From: Nocardioides xinjiangensis
GTDB lineage: Bacteria; Actinomycetota; Actinomycetes; Propionibacteriales; Nocardioidaceae
Length of the DNA stretch: 64,000 bases
NCBI RefSeq assembly: GCF_017916455.1
Contig: NZ_JAFMSY010000002.1
Span: 466,429 to 530,428, forward strand
Direction of reading: 5' to 3'
Shown: positions 1 to 7,884 of the stretch, in pieces
Numbering within the stretch: the first letter of the stretch is position 1
Layout: each line of letters opens with the position of its first letter
Translations under genes and position numbers: made by a program
Notes under the pieces: generated by a model
Seen by the model: the letters and a program-made list of their open reading frames with translations, nothing else
Told to the model about the DNA's origin: nothing
Database searches by the model: none

Positions 1-671
1 ACCGCGAGCCGCTCGCGCACCTGGTCGCGCCGGTGCTTGTCCGGGATCATCTCCAGGGCGATCATCGCGACCTCGGTGCCGATGCAGGCGATGACGTTGG
101 TGTGGTAGACCGGGACGCCGTCGGAGTCGAGCGCGTCGAAGGCCATCGGCTCGTAGTTGAAGTCGGTGCAGAAGCGCTCGAGCACGGTGACGTCGGCGCG
201 GTGGCTGCGAGCGGTGTACGCCACGCGCGACACGTGGTCGAGCACCATGGCCCCGGTGCCCTCCAGGAACACGCCGTCGGGCTCGAGGCCGGAGTAGTCG
301 ACGATCGCCTGGACGCGGTACTCCGACTTGAGCATCTCCAGCACGTCCGCGCGGCGCTCGTGCCGGCGGTTCGAGGCGTACATCGGGTAGACGGCGACCG
401 TGCCGCCCGCGTGGGTCGAGACCCAGTTGTTGGGGAACACGCTGTCGGGACGGGTGTGGTCGTCGTCCTCGAACACGTGGACCCGGACGCCGGCCGCGCG
501 GAGGGCCTCGGCCAGCGCGTCCATCTCGGCCAGCGCCTTGGCCGACGTCGCCTCCTGCGACTGGCCGGCGGGCGCGTCGGACTGGAACGCGTTGTCGGCC
601 GCGGTCGCCGGGTTGGGGACGAAGCTGGTCGCGCGGACGAGGATGACGGCGGAAGGGGCCTGAGCACTCAC
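1..671 (-). CDS. ctlX: CtlX-type arginine deiminase-related hydrolase (partial)
   Basis: Guanidino-modifying (arginine deiminase-like) superfamily enzyme of the citrulline-utilisation CtlX type, expected to hydrolyse citrulline or a related ureido/guanidino compound in the cytoplasm. The 223 visible residues contain the family motif FPNNWVSTH (79-87) and the EGTGAMVLD segment that carries family active-site residues. The C-terminal part with the catalytic Cys lies beyond the left edge, so the gene is cut by the window, not broken. I chose the GTG at 671 because TACATT (678-683) lies 6 nt before it and there is no ribosome-binding site, which fits a leaderless mRNA. The exact substrate is not readable from sequence. 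Confidence 0.8.
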   Translation of the reverse strand, partial: MSAQAPSAVILVRATSFVPNPATAADNAFQSDAPAGQSQEATSAKALAEMDALAEALRAAGVRVHVFEDDDHTRPDSVFPNNWVSTHAGGTVAVYPMYASNRRHERRADVLEMLKSEYRVQAIVDYSGLEPDGVFLEGTGAMVLDHVSRVAYTARSHRADVTVLERFCTDFNYEPMAFDALDSDGVPVYHTNVIACIGTEVAMIALEMIPDKHRRDQVRERLA

Positions 672-723
672 GGGAGGAATGTAGGCCACCGGGAGCGCCG
701 CCCGGAAACCGCGCCGCGCGTCC

Positions 724-1827
724 TCAGGTGGCCGGCGACGGGCCTGTCACGACCTCCGCGAGCAGGCGCGCCACCTCGCCGGGTTCGCGCGCAGCGGCCG
801 ACTCGTAGCAGGTCAGCTCGGTCTGGACCCACCCGGGCACGTCGGCCGCGCTCCAGAGACCCGAGGGCACCACGGCGTGCTCCTCGGCCCAGGCGACCAC
901 GCGCTCGTTGACCTCGTCGGCCGTGCCGGGGGCGTAGGCCAGGAACGTGGCGATGTGGGGCACCTCCGGGAAGGTCCGGATGCCGTGCTCGTGCAGCGCG
1001 CCGGCGAGCTCGACGGCCCAGGAGCGGTAGTCGCCGAACCTCGGCAGGCGCTCGCGCAGCCCCATGAGCCCGCCGACGGCGGCCGTCGTCATCGAGAAGA
1101 TCGTGCCGCCCATCCGCTGCCGCCACGCCCGCAGCTCGCCGGCAAGGTCCTCCGGGCAGACGACGAGGGCGCCGCTCGAGCCGCCGAGGCCCTTGTAGAG
1201 GGAGACGTACATCGAGTCGAACAACGCCGCCGCCTCCGCCAGCGTCCGGTCCCAGTAGGGCACCGACTCCCAGATGCGGGCGCCGTCGGCGTGCAGGGGC
1301 ACGCCGCGGTCGCGCGCCGCCTCGGACAGCTCCACCAGCTCGTCCCACGTCGGCAGCAGGCACCCGGCGTCGCGCAGCGGCAGCTCCACCATCGCCGCGC
1401 CGAGCCGCCCGCCCACCGCCGCGAGCGCAGCCGCCGTGGGCGTCGCACGCCCGGAGGTCAACCACTCCAGCTCCAGGCCCAGCACGCGACGCGGGCCGTC
1501 CTGCTCGTGGTGGACCAGGTGCGACAGGTCGGGCAGGGCGACGCGGCGCGACCCGGAGCGGTCGCACCACGCCCGGAGGGCGGCCTGCTGCGCCATGACG
1601 CCGCTGGGGAACATCACCGCGGCGGGCTTACCGAGCAGCTCGGCGACCTCGGTCTCCAGCTGCTCGACCGCACCCCGCTCGCCGTAGCGGTCCCAGGCGA
1701 TGTCGTGCTGCTCGGCGAAGGCGGCGAGGTCGCGAAACATGCCGGCCGGCGTGCCGGGAGCACGCCAGAAGATCGCCTCCGCCGAGGCCGACGCCGCGCG
1801 GAGGCGGGCGCCGAGGTCGTCGCTCAT
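724..1827 (-). CDS. Threonine aldolase / beta-eliminating lyase family PLP enzyme
   Basis: A 367-residue fold-type I PLP enzyme of the threonine aldolase/beta-eliminating lyase family, likely cleaving L-threonine or another beta-hydroxy amino acid. Family signs in order: FPSGVMAQQ (PLP phosphate region, about 94-102), LPLRDAGC (about 150), LHADGARIWES (about 178-188, with the PLP-contacting Asp) and SLYKGLGGSSG (about 209-219), whose Lys should form the Schiff base. Length is close to LtaE-type enzymes. It follows the ctlX-like gene in reverse orientation but is the upstream gene on that strand. Substrate specificity is inferred from family only. Confidence 0.82.
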   Translation of the reverse strand: MSDDLGARLRAASASAEAIFWRAPGTPAGMFRDLAAFAEQHDIAWDRYGERGAVEQLETEVAELLGKPAAVMFPSGVMAQQAALRAWCDRSGSRRVALPDLSHLVHHEQDGPRRVLGLELEWLTSGRATPTAAALAAVGGRLGAAMVELPLRDAGCLLPTWDELVELSEAARDRGVPLHADGARIWESVPYWDRTLAEAAALFDSMYVSLYKGLGGSSGALVVCPEDLAGELRAWRQRMGGTIFSMTTAAVGGLMGLRERLPRFGDYRSWAVELAGALHEHGIRTFPEVPHIATFLAYAPGTADEVNERVVAWAEEHAVVPSGLWSAADVPGWVQTELTCYESAAAREPGEVARLLAEVVTGPSPAT

Positions 1828-1846
1828 GCGCGGGCCGGGCGGGCGG

Positions 1847-2050
1847 TCAGGCCTGGCGCTTGAACCAGTACGTCGTCTGCGGACCGGGCACCACCTGCAC
1901 CAGCTCCCAGCCGTTGAGGCCGAGGGTGGAGAGCAGGTCCTCCCACGACTCGGTGCCCTCGACGAGCGCCTCGGGGTCGGCGTTGTAGCCGCCGACCTCC
2001 ACGTTGCCCTGGTCGTCGACAGTGATCTCGAGGTGCGCCCAAGAAGCCAT
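1847..2050 (-). CDS. Small conserved protein, DUF4177-like
   Basis: A 67-residue soluble protein containing the LNGWELVQVVPG pattern typical of the small DUF4177-like proteins often found in actinobacteria. No function is known to me. Its ATG at 2050 is preceded at 6 nt by CAGGAT (2057-2062), consistent with leaderless transcription. It sits 19 nt upstream of the aldolase-like gene on the same strand and may share its transcript. Confidence 0.7.
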   Translation of the reverse strand: MASWAHLEITVDDQGNVEVGGYNADPEALVEGTESWEDLLSTLGLNGWELVQVVPGPQTTYWFKRQA

Positions 2051-2094
2051 GGCCCGATCCTGCCATGCCGGTCAACGCCGCCCGCCCGCCGGGC

Positions 2095-2823
2095 TCAGCG
2101 CCAGCACCGGCCCCACAACCCGCGCTCACGGGCCATCGCGCGCCGCTCGGCGCGCCGGTAGGAGGCGGTGCGGCGGAACGGGTCGTCACGGTGGACGTAC
2201 ACCTGCGCACGGCCGCGCAGCACCTGGGCGCGGCCCACGTCCGTGCCGCTGCGGTGCACGTAGCGCAGCAGCCGGCCGTAGCGGTCGCGGTCGGCCTGGC
2301 TGGGGTCGGACAGCAGCAGGACCCGTGAGCCGACCGGGGCGAGACCGCGCATGGACCGGCTGGCCTCCGTTCCGCCGCACTCGCGACGGCCGTGGACCTC
2401 CGGGGTGTCGATCCCCAGGATCCGGACGTACTCCTCGCTGCCGTCGGGCAACCGCACCACGAGCGTGTCCCCGTCGGTCACGCGGACCACCCGCACGTGC
2501 TCGCGCCGCCCCGGCCCGCCGCCGGAGCCGTCGGGATCGGTCGTCGGGGTCGCGACCGGGGTCGTGGGGGCGGCGGTCGGTGTCGGCGTCCCGGCCACCG
2601 GCACCGGGGAGGTCGAGCACGGGCACGGGTTGGACTCGCACGCGACACCGTCCCCGTCGGAGTCGAGCCGGTGCGGGTCGCCGGGGCCGGCGGCGGTGAA
2701 GAACGCCTGCGCGGCCGCCTGGGTGGCGAAGTCGGCGCAGTCCGCGTCCGCTGCGGTCGCCGGCGGTGCGGTCAGGAGGGAGGCGCCGACGAGGACGAGG
2801 ACCGAGATCACGAGGCGACGCAT
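2095..2823 (-). CDS. Secreted thermonuclease-like protein with Excalibur domain
   Basis: An exported 242-residue nuclease. Residues 1-24 form a Sec signal peptide (RRLVISVLVLVGASLL, then an AxA site). Residues 29-66 are an Excalibur calcium-binding-like domain (LDSDGDGVACE). A Pro/Thr linker of about 35 residues follows, then a staphylococcal-nuclease (SNc) domain from about 110. Visible active-site residues are the DGDT Asp, the RILGIDTPE Arg/Asp/Glu, and the later DRYGRLLRYV. It probably degrades extracellular DNA or RNA. The usual fusion order puts Excalibur C-terminal; here it is N-terminal. GAGGCT (2830-2835) lies 6 nt before the ATG. Confidence 0.88.
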   Translation of the reverse strand: MRRLVISVLVLVGASLLTAPPATAADADCADFATQAAAQAFFTAAGPGDPHRLDSDGDGVACESNPCPCSTSPVPVAGTPTPTAAPTTPVATPTTDPDGSGGGPGRREHVRVVRVTDGDTLVVRLPDGSEEYVRILGIDTPEVHGRRECGGTEASRSMRGLAPVGSRVLLLSDPSQADRDRYGRLLRYVHRSGTDVGRAQVLRGRAQVYVHRDDPFRRTASYRRAERRAMARERGLWGRCWR

Positions 2824-2887
2824 GCCGCCAGCCTCGTGCCCCGCCCCCGCCGGCGGGCCCGATCGGGACCGAGATGGCTCGATGTGA

Positions 2888-3421
2888 CTAGGCGCCCCCG
2901 CCGGTCAGCGGCCACTCGTGCATCACGTGGCAGCGGCCGGCCTCCCACCACGCCAGCTGGAGCCGGTCCAGCTCGACGTCGGTCGGCAGGAGGTCCGCCA
3001 GCAGTGCGGCGGTGGAGGCGAGGTCGACCCCGTCCGAGGCCGCGTCGAGCGTGAGGTGGGGCCGGACGTCGCTGCCGAACTCGCCGGCGTACGGCGGCCA
3101 CGCGGGGAACGCCGCGACGAGCCGGGCGGTCAGCTCGCGCAGCCGCACGTCGGGCTCCGGCACAAGGTGGATGATGCCGTCCGGGAACTGGGCCAGCCCG
3201 CCCAGCCGCACCCGCACCGGCGCGGTCGTGGCCGCCAGGGCCGCGACCGTGTCGAGGTCGCGGCGCGAGGGCGACGGGGCGAACGGCCCGAGGGCCGTGA
3301 TGTGCGCGTGCCCGAACCGCGGGTCGGTGGAGACGAAGGCGGCGTCGTAGTGCCCGGTGCGCTCGCGCACCCACCCCTCCAGCGCCGGCACGGGCAGCTG
3401 CAGCACGGAGTGACCGCTCAC
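2888..3421 (-). CDS. 2'-5' RNA ligase / LigT-like (2H phosphoesterase) family protein
   Basis: About 177 residues with the two H-x-T/S-type motifs of the 2H phosphoesterase superfamily: HAHITALGPF (about 39-48) and RPHLTLDAA (about 119-127). Members hydrolyse 2',3'-cyclic or 2'-5' phosphodiester bonds in RNA or nucleotides; the real substrate here is unknown. The reading frame continues upstream without a stop, so I took the GTG at 3421, which gives a normal family N-terminus (VSGHSVLQLPVPAL). The gene is divergent from cobT with only 55 bp between starts. Confidence 0.75.
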   Translation of the reverse strand: MSGHSVLQLPVPALEGWVRERTGHYDAAFVSTDPRFGHAHITALGPFAPSPSRRDLDTVAALAATTAPVRVRLGGLAQFPDGIIHLVPEPDVRLRELTARLVAAFPAWPPYAGEFGSDVRPHLTLDAASDGVDLASTAALLADLLPTDVELDRLQLAWWEAGRCHVMHEWPLTGGGA

Positions 3422-3476
3422 GCGGGCCAGCCTCGCAGGTCGCCGCCGGACGCCGCTCACTAGGCTGGCGCCCGTC

Positions 3477-4583
3477 ATGACCGAGCCCCCTGCACACTCG
3501 CCCATCGCCCCGCCGTCGCCGGAGGCGGCGGCCGTCGCGCAGGAGCGGCTCGCCGGCCTCGCCACGCCACCGGGCGCGCTCGGCCGGATCGGCGAGGTCG
3601 GTGCGTGGCTCGCCGCGGCGCAGGGCGAGGTGCCGCCCCGCGCGCTCACCGACGTCCGACTGGTGGTGCTCGCCGGCGACCACGGCGTCGCGGCGCACGC
3701 CGTCTCGGCGTACCCGGCAGCCGTCACCGAGGCGATGGTGCGCACGATCGTCGCGGGGCGCGCGGGGGTGAGCGCGCTGGCCGCGGAGCACGGAGTGGCC
3801 GTCTCCGTCGTCGACGTGGCCGTCGACGCCGACCTGTCCGACCTGCCTGCCACGGTCACGGCCCGCAAGGTACGGCGCGGGTCCGGCGCCATCCACCTCA
3901 CCGACGCCCTCAGCCGCGGAGAGGCGGAGCGCTCCCTGAGGCTGGGGGCCGAGCTGGCGGGCGAGCTCGTCGACGACGGCGCGCAGCTGTTGATGACCGG
4001 CGACCTCGGGATCGGCAACACCACCGTCGCGGCCGCCCTCGTGGCGGCGATGCTCGGGCTCCCGGCCGACGAGGTCACCGGCCGCGGCACCGGCGTCGAC
4101 GACGCCGGGTGGGTGCGGAAGCGGGACGTGGTGGCGCAGGCGCTCGCGCGCACCGGACACCTCGGGCACGGCGGCGGCGCCGACCCCGTCGCGGTGCTCA
4201 CCGCCCTCGGCAGCGCCGACCTCGCCGCCACCACCGGCTTCCTGGTCGAGTGCTCGCGACGAGGCGCCCCCGTCGTCCTCGACGGCCTGATGTCGCTCGC
4301 GTGCGCCGTCGTGGCCGAGGCGCTCGCGCCGGGTGCGTCGGCCTGGTGGCTCGCCGGGCACCGCTCGACCGAACCGGCACAGGCGCACGCGCTCAAGTCG
4401 CTCGGCCTCGACCCGCTGCTCGACCTGGACATGCGGCTGGGTGAGGGGTCGGGCGCCGTGGCCGCCCTGCCGGTGCTCCGCTCGGGCATCGCGGTGCTGC
4501 GCGACGTGGCGCTGCTCTCCGAGGTCCTGCCCGGCCCTCCCGGTCCGTCCGCTTCGTCCGGTCCGTCCGCGTCGGCTTCGTGA
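3477..4583 (+). CDS. cobT: Nicotinate-nucleotide--dimethylbenzimidazole phosphoribosyltransferase
   Basis: Activates the lower ligand of cobalamin by transferring phosphoribose from nicotinate mononucleotide to 5,6-dimethylbenzimidazole. The 368 residues show the family pattern: TPPGALGRIGEVGAW near residue 31, LAGDHGVAAH near 65, GDLGIGNTTVAAAL near 178 and LGEGSGAVAALPV near 325, where the Glu is the expected catalytic base. The C-terminus ends in a Ser/Pro-rich tail. TAGGCT (3461-3466) is a plausible -10, giving a leader of only a few nucleotides. The stop overlaps the cobS start, so the two are translationally coupled. Confidence 0.95.
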   Translation: MTEPPAHSPIAPPSPEAAAVAQERLAGLATPPGALGRIGEVGAWLAAAQGEVPPRALTDVRLVVLAGDHGVAAHAVSAYPAAVTEAMVRTIVAGRAGVSALAAEHGVAVSVVDVAVDADLSDLPATVTARKVRRGSGAIHLTDALSRGEAERSLRLGAELAGELVDDGAQLLMTGDLGIGNTTVAAALVAAMLGLPADEVTGRGTGVDDAGWVRKRDVVAQALARTGHLGHGGGADPVAVLTALGSADLAATTGFLVECSRRGAPVVLDGLMSLACAVVAEALAPGASAWWLAGHRSTEPAQAHALKSLGLDPLLDLDMRLGEGSGAVAALPVLRSGIAVLRDVALLSEVLPGPPGPSASSGPSASAS

Positions 4584-5344
4584 ACCTCCGCGACGGCTGG
4601 CTGCTCGCCACCGGCACGCTGACCGCCGTGCGCGTGCCACCTCCGCGCACCGTGGACCGCTCGGTGGCCGCGACCGCGATGGTCCTCGCCCCGGTCGCCG
4701 CCCTCCCCCTCGGTGTCGCCGCGGCAGGGGTCGCCCTGGCCGGCCGGTGGCTCGACCTGCCGCCGCTCGCGGTCGCGTACGTCGTCCTGCTGGCCCTCGC
4801 CCTCGGCAGCCGTGCCTTCCACTGGGACGGCCTCGCCGACACCGCCGACGGCCTGACCGCGTCGTACTCCCGCGAACGCTCGCTCGAGGTGATGCGCACC
4901 GGTCCCGTGGGGCCCGCGGGCGTCGTCGCGGTGGTGCTCGTCGCCGGCTGCCAGGCCGCGGGGCTCAGCACGCTCGTGCAGCACGACGACGGGTGGTGGG
5001 TGGCCGGACTGCTGGTGTGTGCCTCCCGCGTCGGCCTCGCGCTCGCGTGCGTCCGCGGCGTCCCGGCGGCCCGCTCCGACGGCCTGGGCGCCGCCCACGT
5101 CGGGTCGGTGCCCCTGGTGGCGGCCGTTGCCGCGCTGGTGGCGACGGGCGCCGTCCTGGGTGCCGCAGGTCAGGTCGTCGGGTCCGCGCTGCCCCTCGTG
5201 CTGGGGCTGGTCGCGGCGGTCGCGGTGGCGCTGGCGCTGCTCCTGCGGTGCGTCCGCCGTCTGGGCGGGATCACCGGCGACGTGCTCGGTGCCGTGGTGG
5301 AGGTCTCCTTCGCGGTGCTGGTGCTGGCCGCAGCCACCGCGTGA
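4580..5344 (+). CDS. cobS: Adenosylcobinamide-GDP ribazoletransferase (cobalamin synthase)
   Basis: Integral membrane enzyme that joins adenosylcobinamide-GDP to alpha-ribazole, the last assembly step of cobalamin. It has 254 residues, the usual family length, with several hydrophobic segments (about 32-55, 63-80, 109-130, 171-215, 232-252) and the signature FHWDGLADTADGL near residue 79, whose acidic residues bind Mg. The GTG start overlaps the TGA of cobT by 4 nt. Together with cobU 0.9 kb downstream this suggests lower-ligand loading or salvage; no corrin-ring genes are in the window. Confidence 0.94.
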   Translation: MNLRDGWLLATGTLTAVRVPPPRTVDRSVAATAMVLAPVAALPLGVAAAGVALAGRWLDLPPLAVAYVVLLALALGSRAFHWDGLADTADGLTASYSRERSLEVMRTGPVGPAGVVAVVLVAGCQAAGLSTLVQHDDGWWVAGLLVCASRVGLALACVRGVPAARSDGLGAAHVGSVPLVAAVAALVATGAVLGAAGQVVGSALPLVLGLVAAVAVALALLLRCVRRLGGITGDVLGAVVEVSFAVLVLAAATA

Positions 5345-5374
5345 ACGGCGTCACCCGCTCCGTCACCCGCTGCG

Positions 5375-6223
5375 TCAGCTGCCCGACCCCGGCTCGGCCA
5401 TCTTGCGGTGCATCGCGGCCTTGAGCTTGTCGGGCATCGCCTTGCTCGCGGCCTCCTGCACCTTGGTCTTCACGCCACCCCCGACCACGCGGTCCTTGCC
5501 GTCCATAAGCGCGTCGAAGCCCTGGCGGGCGACCGTCGCCGGATCGTCCTTCGGCGACGTCCCGACGAGCGTGTCGTCGGCCATGTCGGCCCGCTCGAAG
5601 AACTCCGTCTCCGTGGGGCCGGGCATCAGGGACGTGAGCGTGACGCCGGTGTCCTTGAGCTCGTTCTGCAGCGCCTCGGTGAAGGACTGGAGGAACGACT
5701 TCGACGCGTTGTAGACCGCCTGGAACGAGCCCGGCATCGTCGAGGCGATCGACGAGGTCACGAGCACCCGACCGGCGTCGGCCGCCACCATGTCGCGCAG
5801 CACCAGCTTCGCCAGCCGCACCGTCGAGGTGATGTTGAGGTCGATGATGGAGAGCTCGTCGGCCAGGTCGTTGTCGACGAACGCGCCGCCCTGGCCGTGT
5901 CCGGCGTTCAGCGCGATGGCGGCGAGGGGCCTGCCGTCGGCCTTGATCGCGGCGTAGAGCTCCTCGACGCCCTCCGGCCGGCGCAGGTCGACCTGCACCG
6001 GCTGGACGAGACCGCCGCTCTCGGACCGGAGGACGGCCGCGGCGACGGCGAGCTCGTCGTCCTCGGCGGCGACGATCAGGTCGAAGTCGTGCTCGGCGAA
6101 CTGCCGGGCGAGCTCGAGGCCGATCCCGCTGGAGGCGCCGGTGACGACCGCGAGCTGCCTAGCGCCGGTCGGGGCCGCGCCGGTGGCGGCCGTGGTCTCG
6201 GGGCTGGACGCGTGTTCGCTCAT
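5375..6223 (-). CDS. Short-chain dehydrogenase/reductase (SDR)
   Basis: A 282-residue classical SDR. The nucleotide-binding TGASSGIG lies near residue 30, NAGHGQGG near 113, the catalytic Ser in VTSSIAS near 162 and YNASK (Tyr/Lys pair) near 175. Residues 1-22 form a low-complexity Ala/Thr lead. The substrate cannot be read from sequence; the family covers many alcohols and ketones. It is inserted head-on between cobS and cobU, so it is unlikely to belong to the cobalamin operon. Confidence 0.85.
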   Translation of the reverse strand: MSEHASSPETTAATGAAPTGARQLAVVTGASSGIGLELARQFAEHDFDLIVAAEDDELAVAAAVLRSESGGLVQPVQVDLRRPEGVEELYAAIKADGRPLAAIALNAGHGQGGAFVDNDLADELSIIDLNITSTVRLAKLVLRDMVAADAGRVLVTSSIASTMPGSFQAVYNASKSFLQSFTEALQNELKDTGVTLTSLMPGPTETEFFERADMADDTLVGTSPKDDPATVARQGFDALMDGKDRVVGGGVKTKVQEAASKAMPDKLKAAMHRKMAEPGSGS

Positions 6224-6283
6224 GCCGCTCGGTACCCAGCGCTCCTGCGTCCGATCCGCGCCGCCTCTGCGAGGATGCCCGCC

Positions 6284-6811
6284 ATGCGCATCTTGGTCAC
6301 CGGCGGCGTGCGGTCCGGCAAGTCGACGCACGCGGAGTCGCTGATCGGCGGTGCGCCGGCGACGTACGTCGCGACCGGCGCCGCCCCCGAGCGCGAGGAC
6401 GACCGCGACTGGACGGCGCGCGTCGCCGCCCACCGCGCGCGCCGACCGGCGTCGTGGGGCACGGTGGAGACCCAGGACCTCCCCCGCGTGCTCGCCGAGG
6501 CCGAGGACCCGCTGCTCATCGACTGCCTCGGCACCTGGCTCACCGCGACCATCGACGCCCAGGACGCGTGGGAGCAGGACGCCGACGCCGTCCACGCCCT
6601 CGTGCTGGCGCGCACCGACGAGGTCGTCGCCGCGCTCGTGGCGTGCCGCCAGGACGTCGTCGTCGTGACCAACGAGGTGGGCCTCGGCGTGGTGCCCGAG
6701 CACCGCTCCGGCCGCCTGTTCCGCGACCTGCTCGGCACGGTCAACCAGCGCGTCGCGGCGGCGTGCGACGAGGTGCACCTCGTGGTCGCGGGGCGCGTGC
6801 TACGCCTGTGA
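6284..6811 (+). CDS. cobU: Adenosylcobinamide kinase / cobinamide-phosphate guanylyltransferase
   Basis: Bifunctional enzyme that phosphorylates adenosylcobinamide and then transfers GMP to it, making the substrate of CobS. The 175 residues contain the P-loop GGVRSGKST near residue 7, the LLIDCLGTWLT segment and NEVGLGVVPEHRSGRLFRD near 130, and end in VVAGRVLRL as family members do. Two ATGs are possible; I chose 6284 because GAGG (6271-6274) is 9 nt upstream of it, whereas the ATG at 6275 would touch that site. Confidence 0.93.
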   Translation: MRILVTGGVRSGKSTHAESLIGGAPATYVATGAAPEREDDRDWTARVAAHRARRPASWGTVETQDLPRVLAEAEDPLLIDCLGTWLTATIDAQDAWEQDADAVHALVLARTDEVVAALVACRQDVVVVTNEVGLGVVPEHRSGRLFRDLLGTVNQRVAAACDEVHLVVAGRVLRL

Positions 6812-6883
6812 GCGCATCTCGGCAGATCCGGATCTCTGTCGAAGCAGACATCGTGGTCGATTCGGTGGGCCATACTCGTGCCC

Positions 6884-7201
6884 GTGTCGCGGCAAGTCAC
6901 CACCCGTGCTGAAGCGCGGCTCTCTTGGCTCATCCTCGGCGCCTTCGCCATCCAGGCGGTGGCGTCTCTCGCCGTGTGGTTCGTGGTGAACGACATGTCC
7001 CGTGGTACGGGCGTCTTCTACAACGAGGACTTCAGCGAGTCGGTGAGGCTGAGCGTTGTCTGCTCGGTCTTCATCGTGGTGATAGCCGGGTTGCTCCTGC
7101 GCCGCGGCCTCGTCGTCGTGGCGGTCGTCGTCGGGTGCCATTCAGCGTTGCTGTCCGGCTTCGCCATCTTCGTGGGGTGGGCAGTCTTCAACTCGGCATA
7201 G
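6884..7201 (+). CDS. Small membrane protein of unknown function
   Basis: About 105 residues with three predicted transmembrane segments (roughly 13-35, 51-72 and 74-98) and a short polar stretch between the first two. I do not recognise a family. The GTG at 6884 was preferred over the GTG at 6878 because CATACT (6871-6876) then lies 7 nt upstream, the leaderless spacing common in this window. GC is visibly lower than in the flanking cobU, which suggests recent acquisition. It is followed by a TCGGCAGATCCG copy. Confidence 0.55.
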   Translation: MSRQVTTRAEARLSWLILGAFAIQAVASLAVWFVVNDMSRGTGVFYNEDFSESVRLSVVCSVFIVVIAGLLLRRGLVVVAVVVGCHSALLSGFAIFVGWAVFNSA

Positions 7202-7292
7202 CTGCCTGCGTGAGACGTCCGCTCATCGGCAGATCCGCGCGCTCGTCGCGGCACATGCGTGCGCTTCGCTCTCGGGCGGTCAGAATCGACCC

Positions 7293-7757
7293 ATGATCAA
7301 GTTCTTCCGACGGGGACAGGGAAGCGGGCGTCAGTTACGTCGGCGCCCGGTCGAAGAGCAGATCCGGGCCATTCTCGGATGGAACACGTTCAGGTGGGCC
7401 GTCGACCAGTTGCCCGCGGGCGTCGTGATCGACGACGTCACGTTCGGAGACTTGGTGTCGGTCACGCGAGAGGACGTCTTGCAGTGGGTTGAGGAGCACG
7501 GCTTCGAGTCCACCGCCGTTCGCGACGATCGATATGACGGTCACGAGTCCCTCTACCTACTGCCGGAAGGGGGTGCCTGGGTCGTCTTCTACTCCGAGCG
7601 AGGCAATCGAAACTTCGAGCACCGCTTTGACAACGAGACAGATGGTCGGGAGTGGGTCGTGGACCACCTCTACGACTCCGCGCGCACATCGCTGAATCAC
7701 CGCTGGTGGCATGCCCACCCTGAGTCGCGGCCAGCAAGCATCGCCGCCATGCCCTGA
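7293..7757 (+). CDS. Hypothetical protein, 154 residues
   Basis: Soluble protein with a basic start (MIKFFRRGQGSGRQLRRR) and a mixed alpha/beta middle containing YLLPEGGAWVVFYSERGNRN, which resembles small immunity-like or DUF proteins but gives no certain match. CAGAAT (7281-7286) is 6 nt before the ATG, so the mRNA is probably leaderless. GC content is lower than in neighbours. It lies between two copies of the TCGGCAGATCCG repeat, next to the STAND ATPase; a functional link is only possible, not shown. Confidence 0.6.
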   Translation: MIKFFRRGQGSGRQLRRRPVEEQIRAILGWNTFRWAVDQLPAGVVIDDVTFGDLVSVTREDVLQWVEEHGFESTAVRDDRYDGHESLYLLPEGGAWVVFYSERGNRNFEHRFDNETDGREWVVDHLYDSARTSLNHRWWHAHPESRPASIAAMP

Positions 7758-7849
7758 GCGGATCTCGGCAGATCCGGACGTTCGAGCTGCGCCGGCACGC
7801 GGCGGTTGGCCGCACCCGATCAGCGTCACCGAGCACCCAGCGATCGTCG

Positions 7850-7878
7850 TTGACGATGGTGGGACGGCGTGGGATTGT
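7850..7878 (+). promoter_or_regulatory. Promoter of the STAND ATPase gene
   Basis: TTGACG (7850-7855), a 17-bp spacer and GATTGT (7873-7878) form a good sigma-70-type promoter. It ends 6 nt before the ATG at 7885, so transcription should begin at or next to the start codon. GGGAC (7861-7865) and GTCCC (7877-7881) form an inverted pair across the -10 region and could be an operator. Confidence 0.6.
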
Positions 7879-7884
7879 CCCGCC

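Larger units (their letters stand above)
6819..7776. repeat. Three dispersed copies of TCGGCAGATCCG
   Basis: The 12-bp sequence TCGGCAGATCCG occurs at 6819-6830, 7226-7237 and 7765-7776, always in the same orientation and always within about 25 nt after a stop codon (those of cobU, the small membrane protein and the 154-residue protein). The third copy is part of the hairpin GGATCTCGGCAGATCC and the first runs into the perfect palindrome AGATCCGGATCT. They may be terminator remnants or footprints of a small dispersed element. They coincide with the stretch of lowest GC nearby. Confidence 0.6.

Noticed and set aside
3422..3476. Cobalamin riboswitch upstream of cobT
   Set aside because: Only 55 bp separate the divergent genes, too short for the aptamer, and no B12-box sequence is visible.
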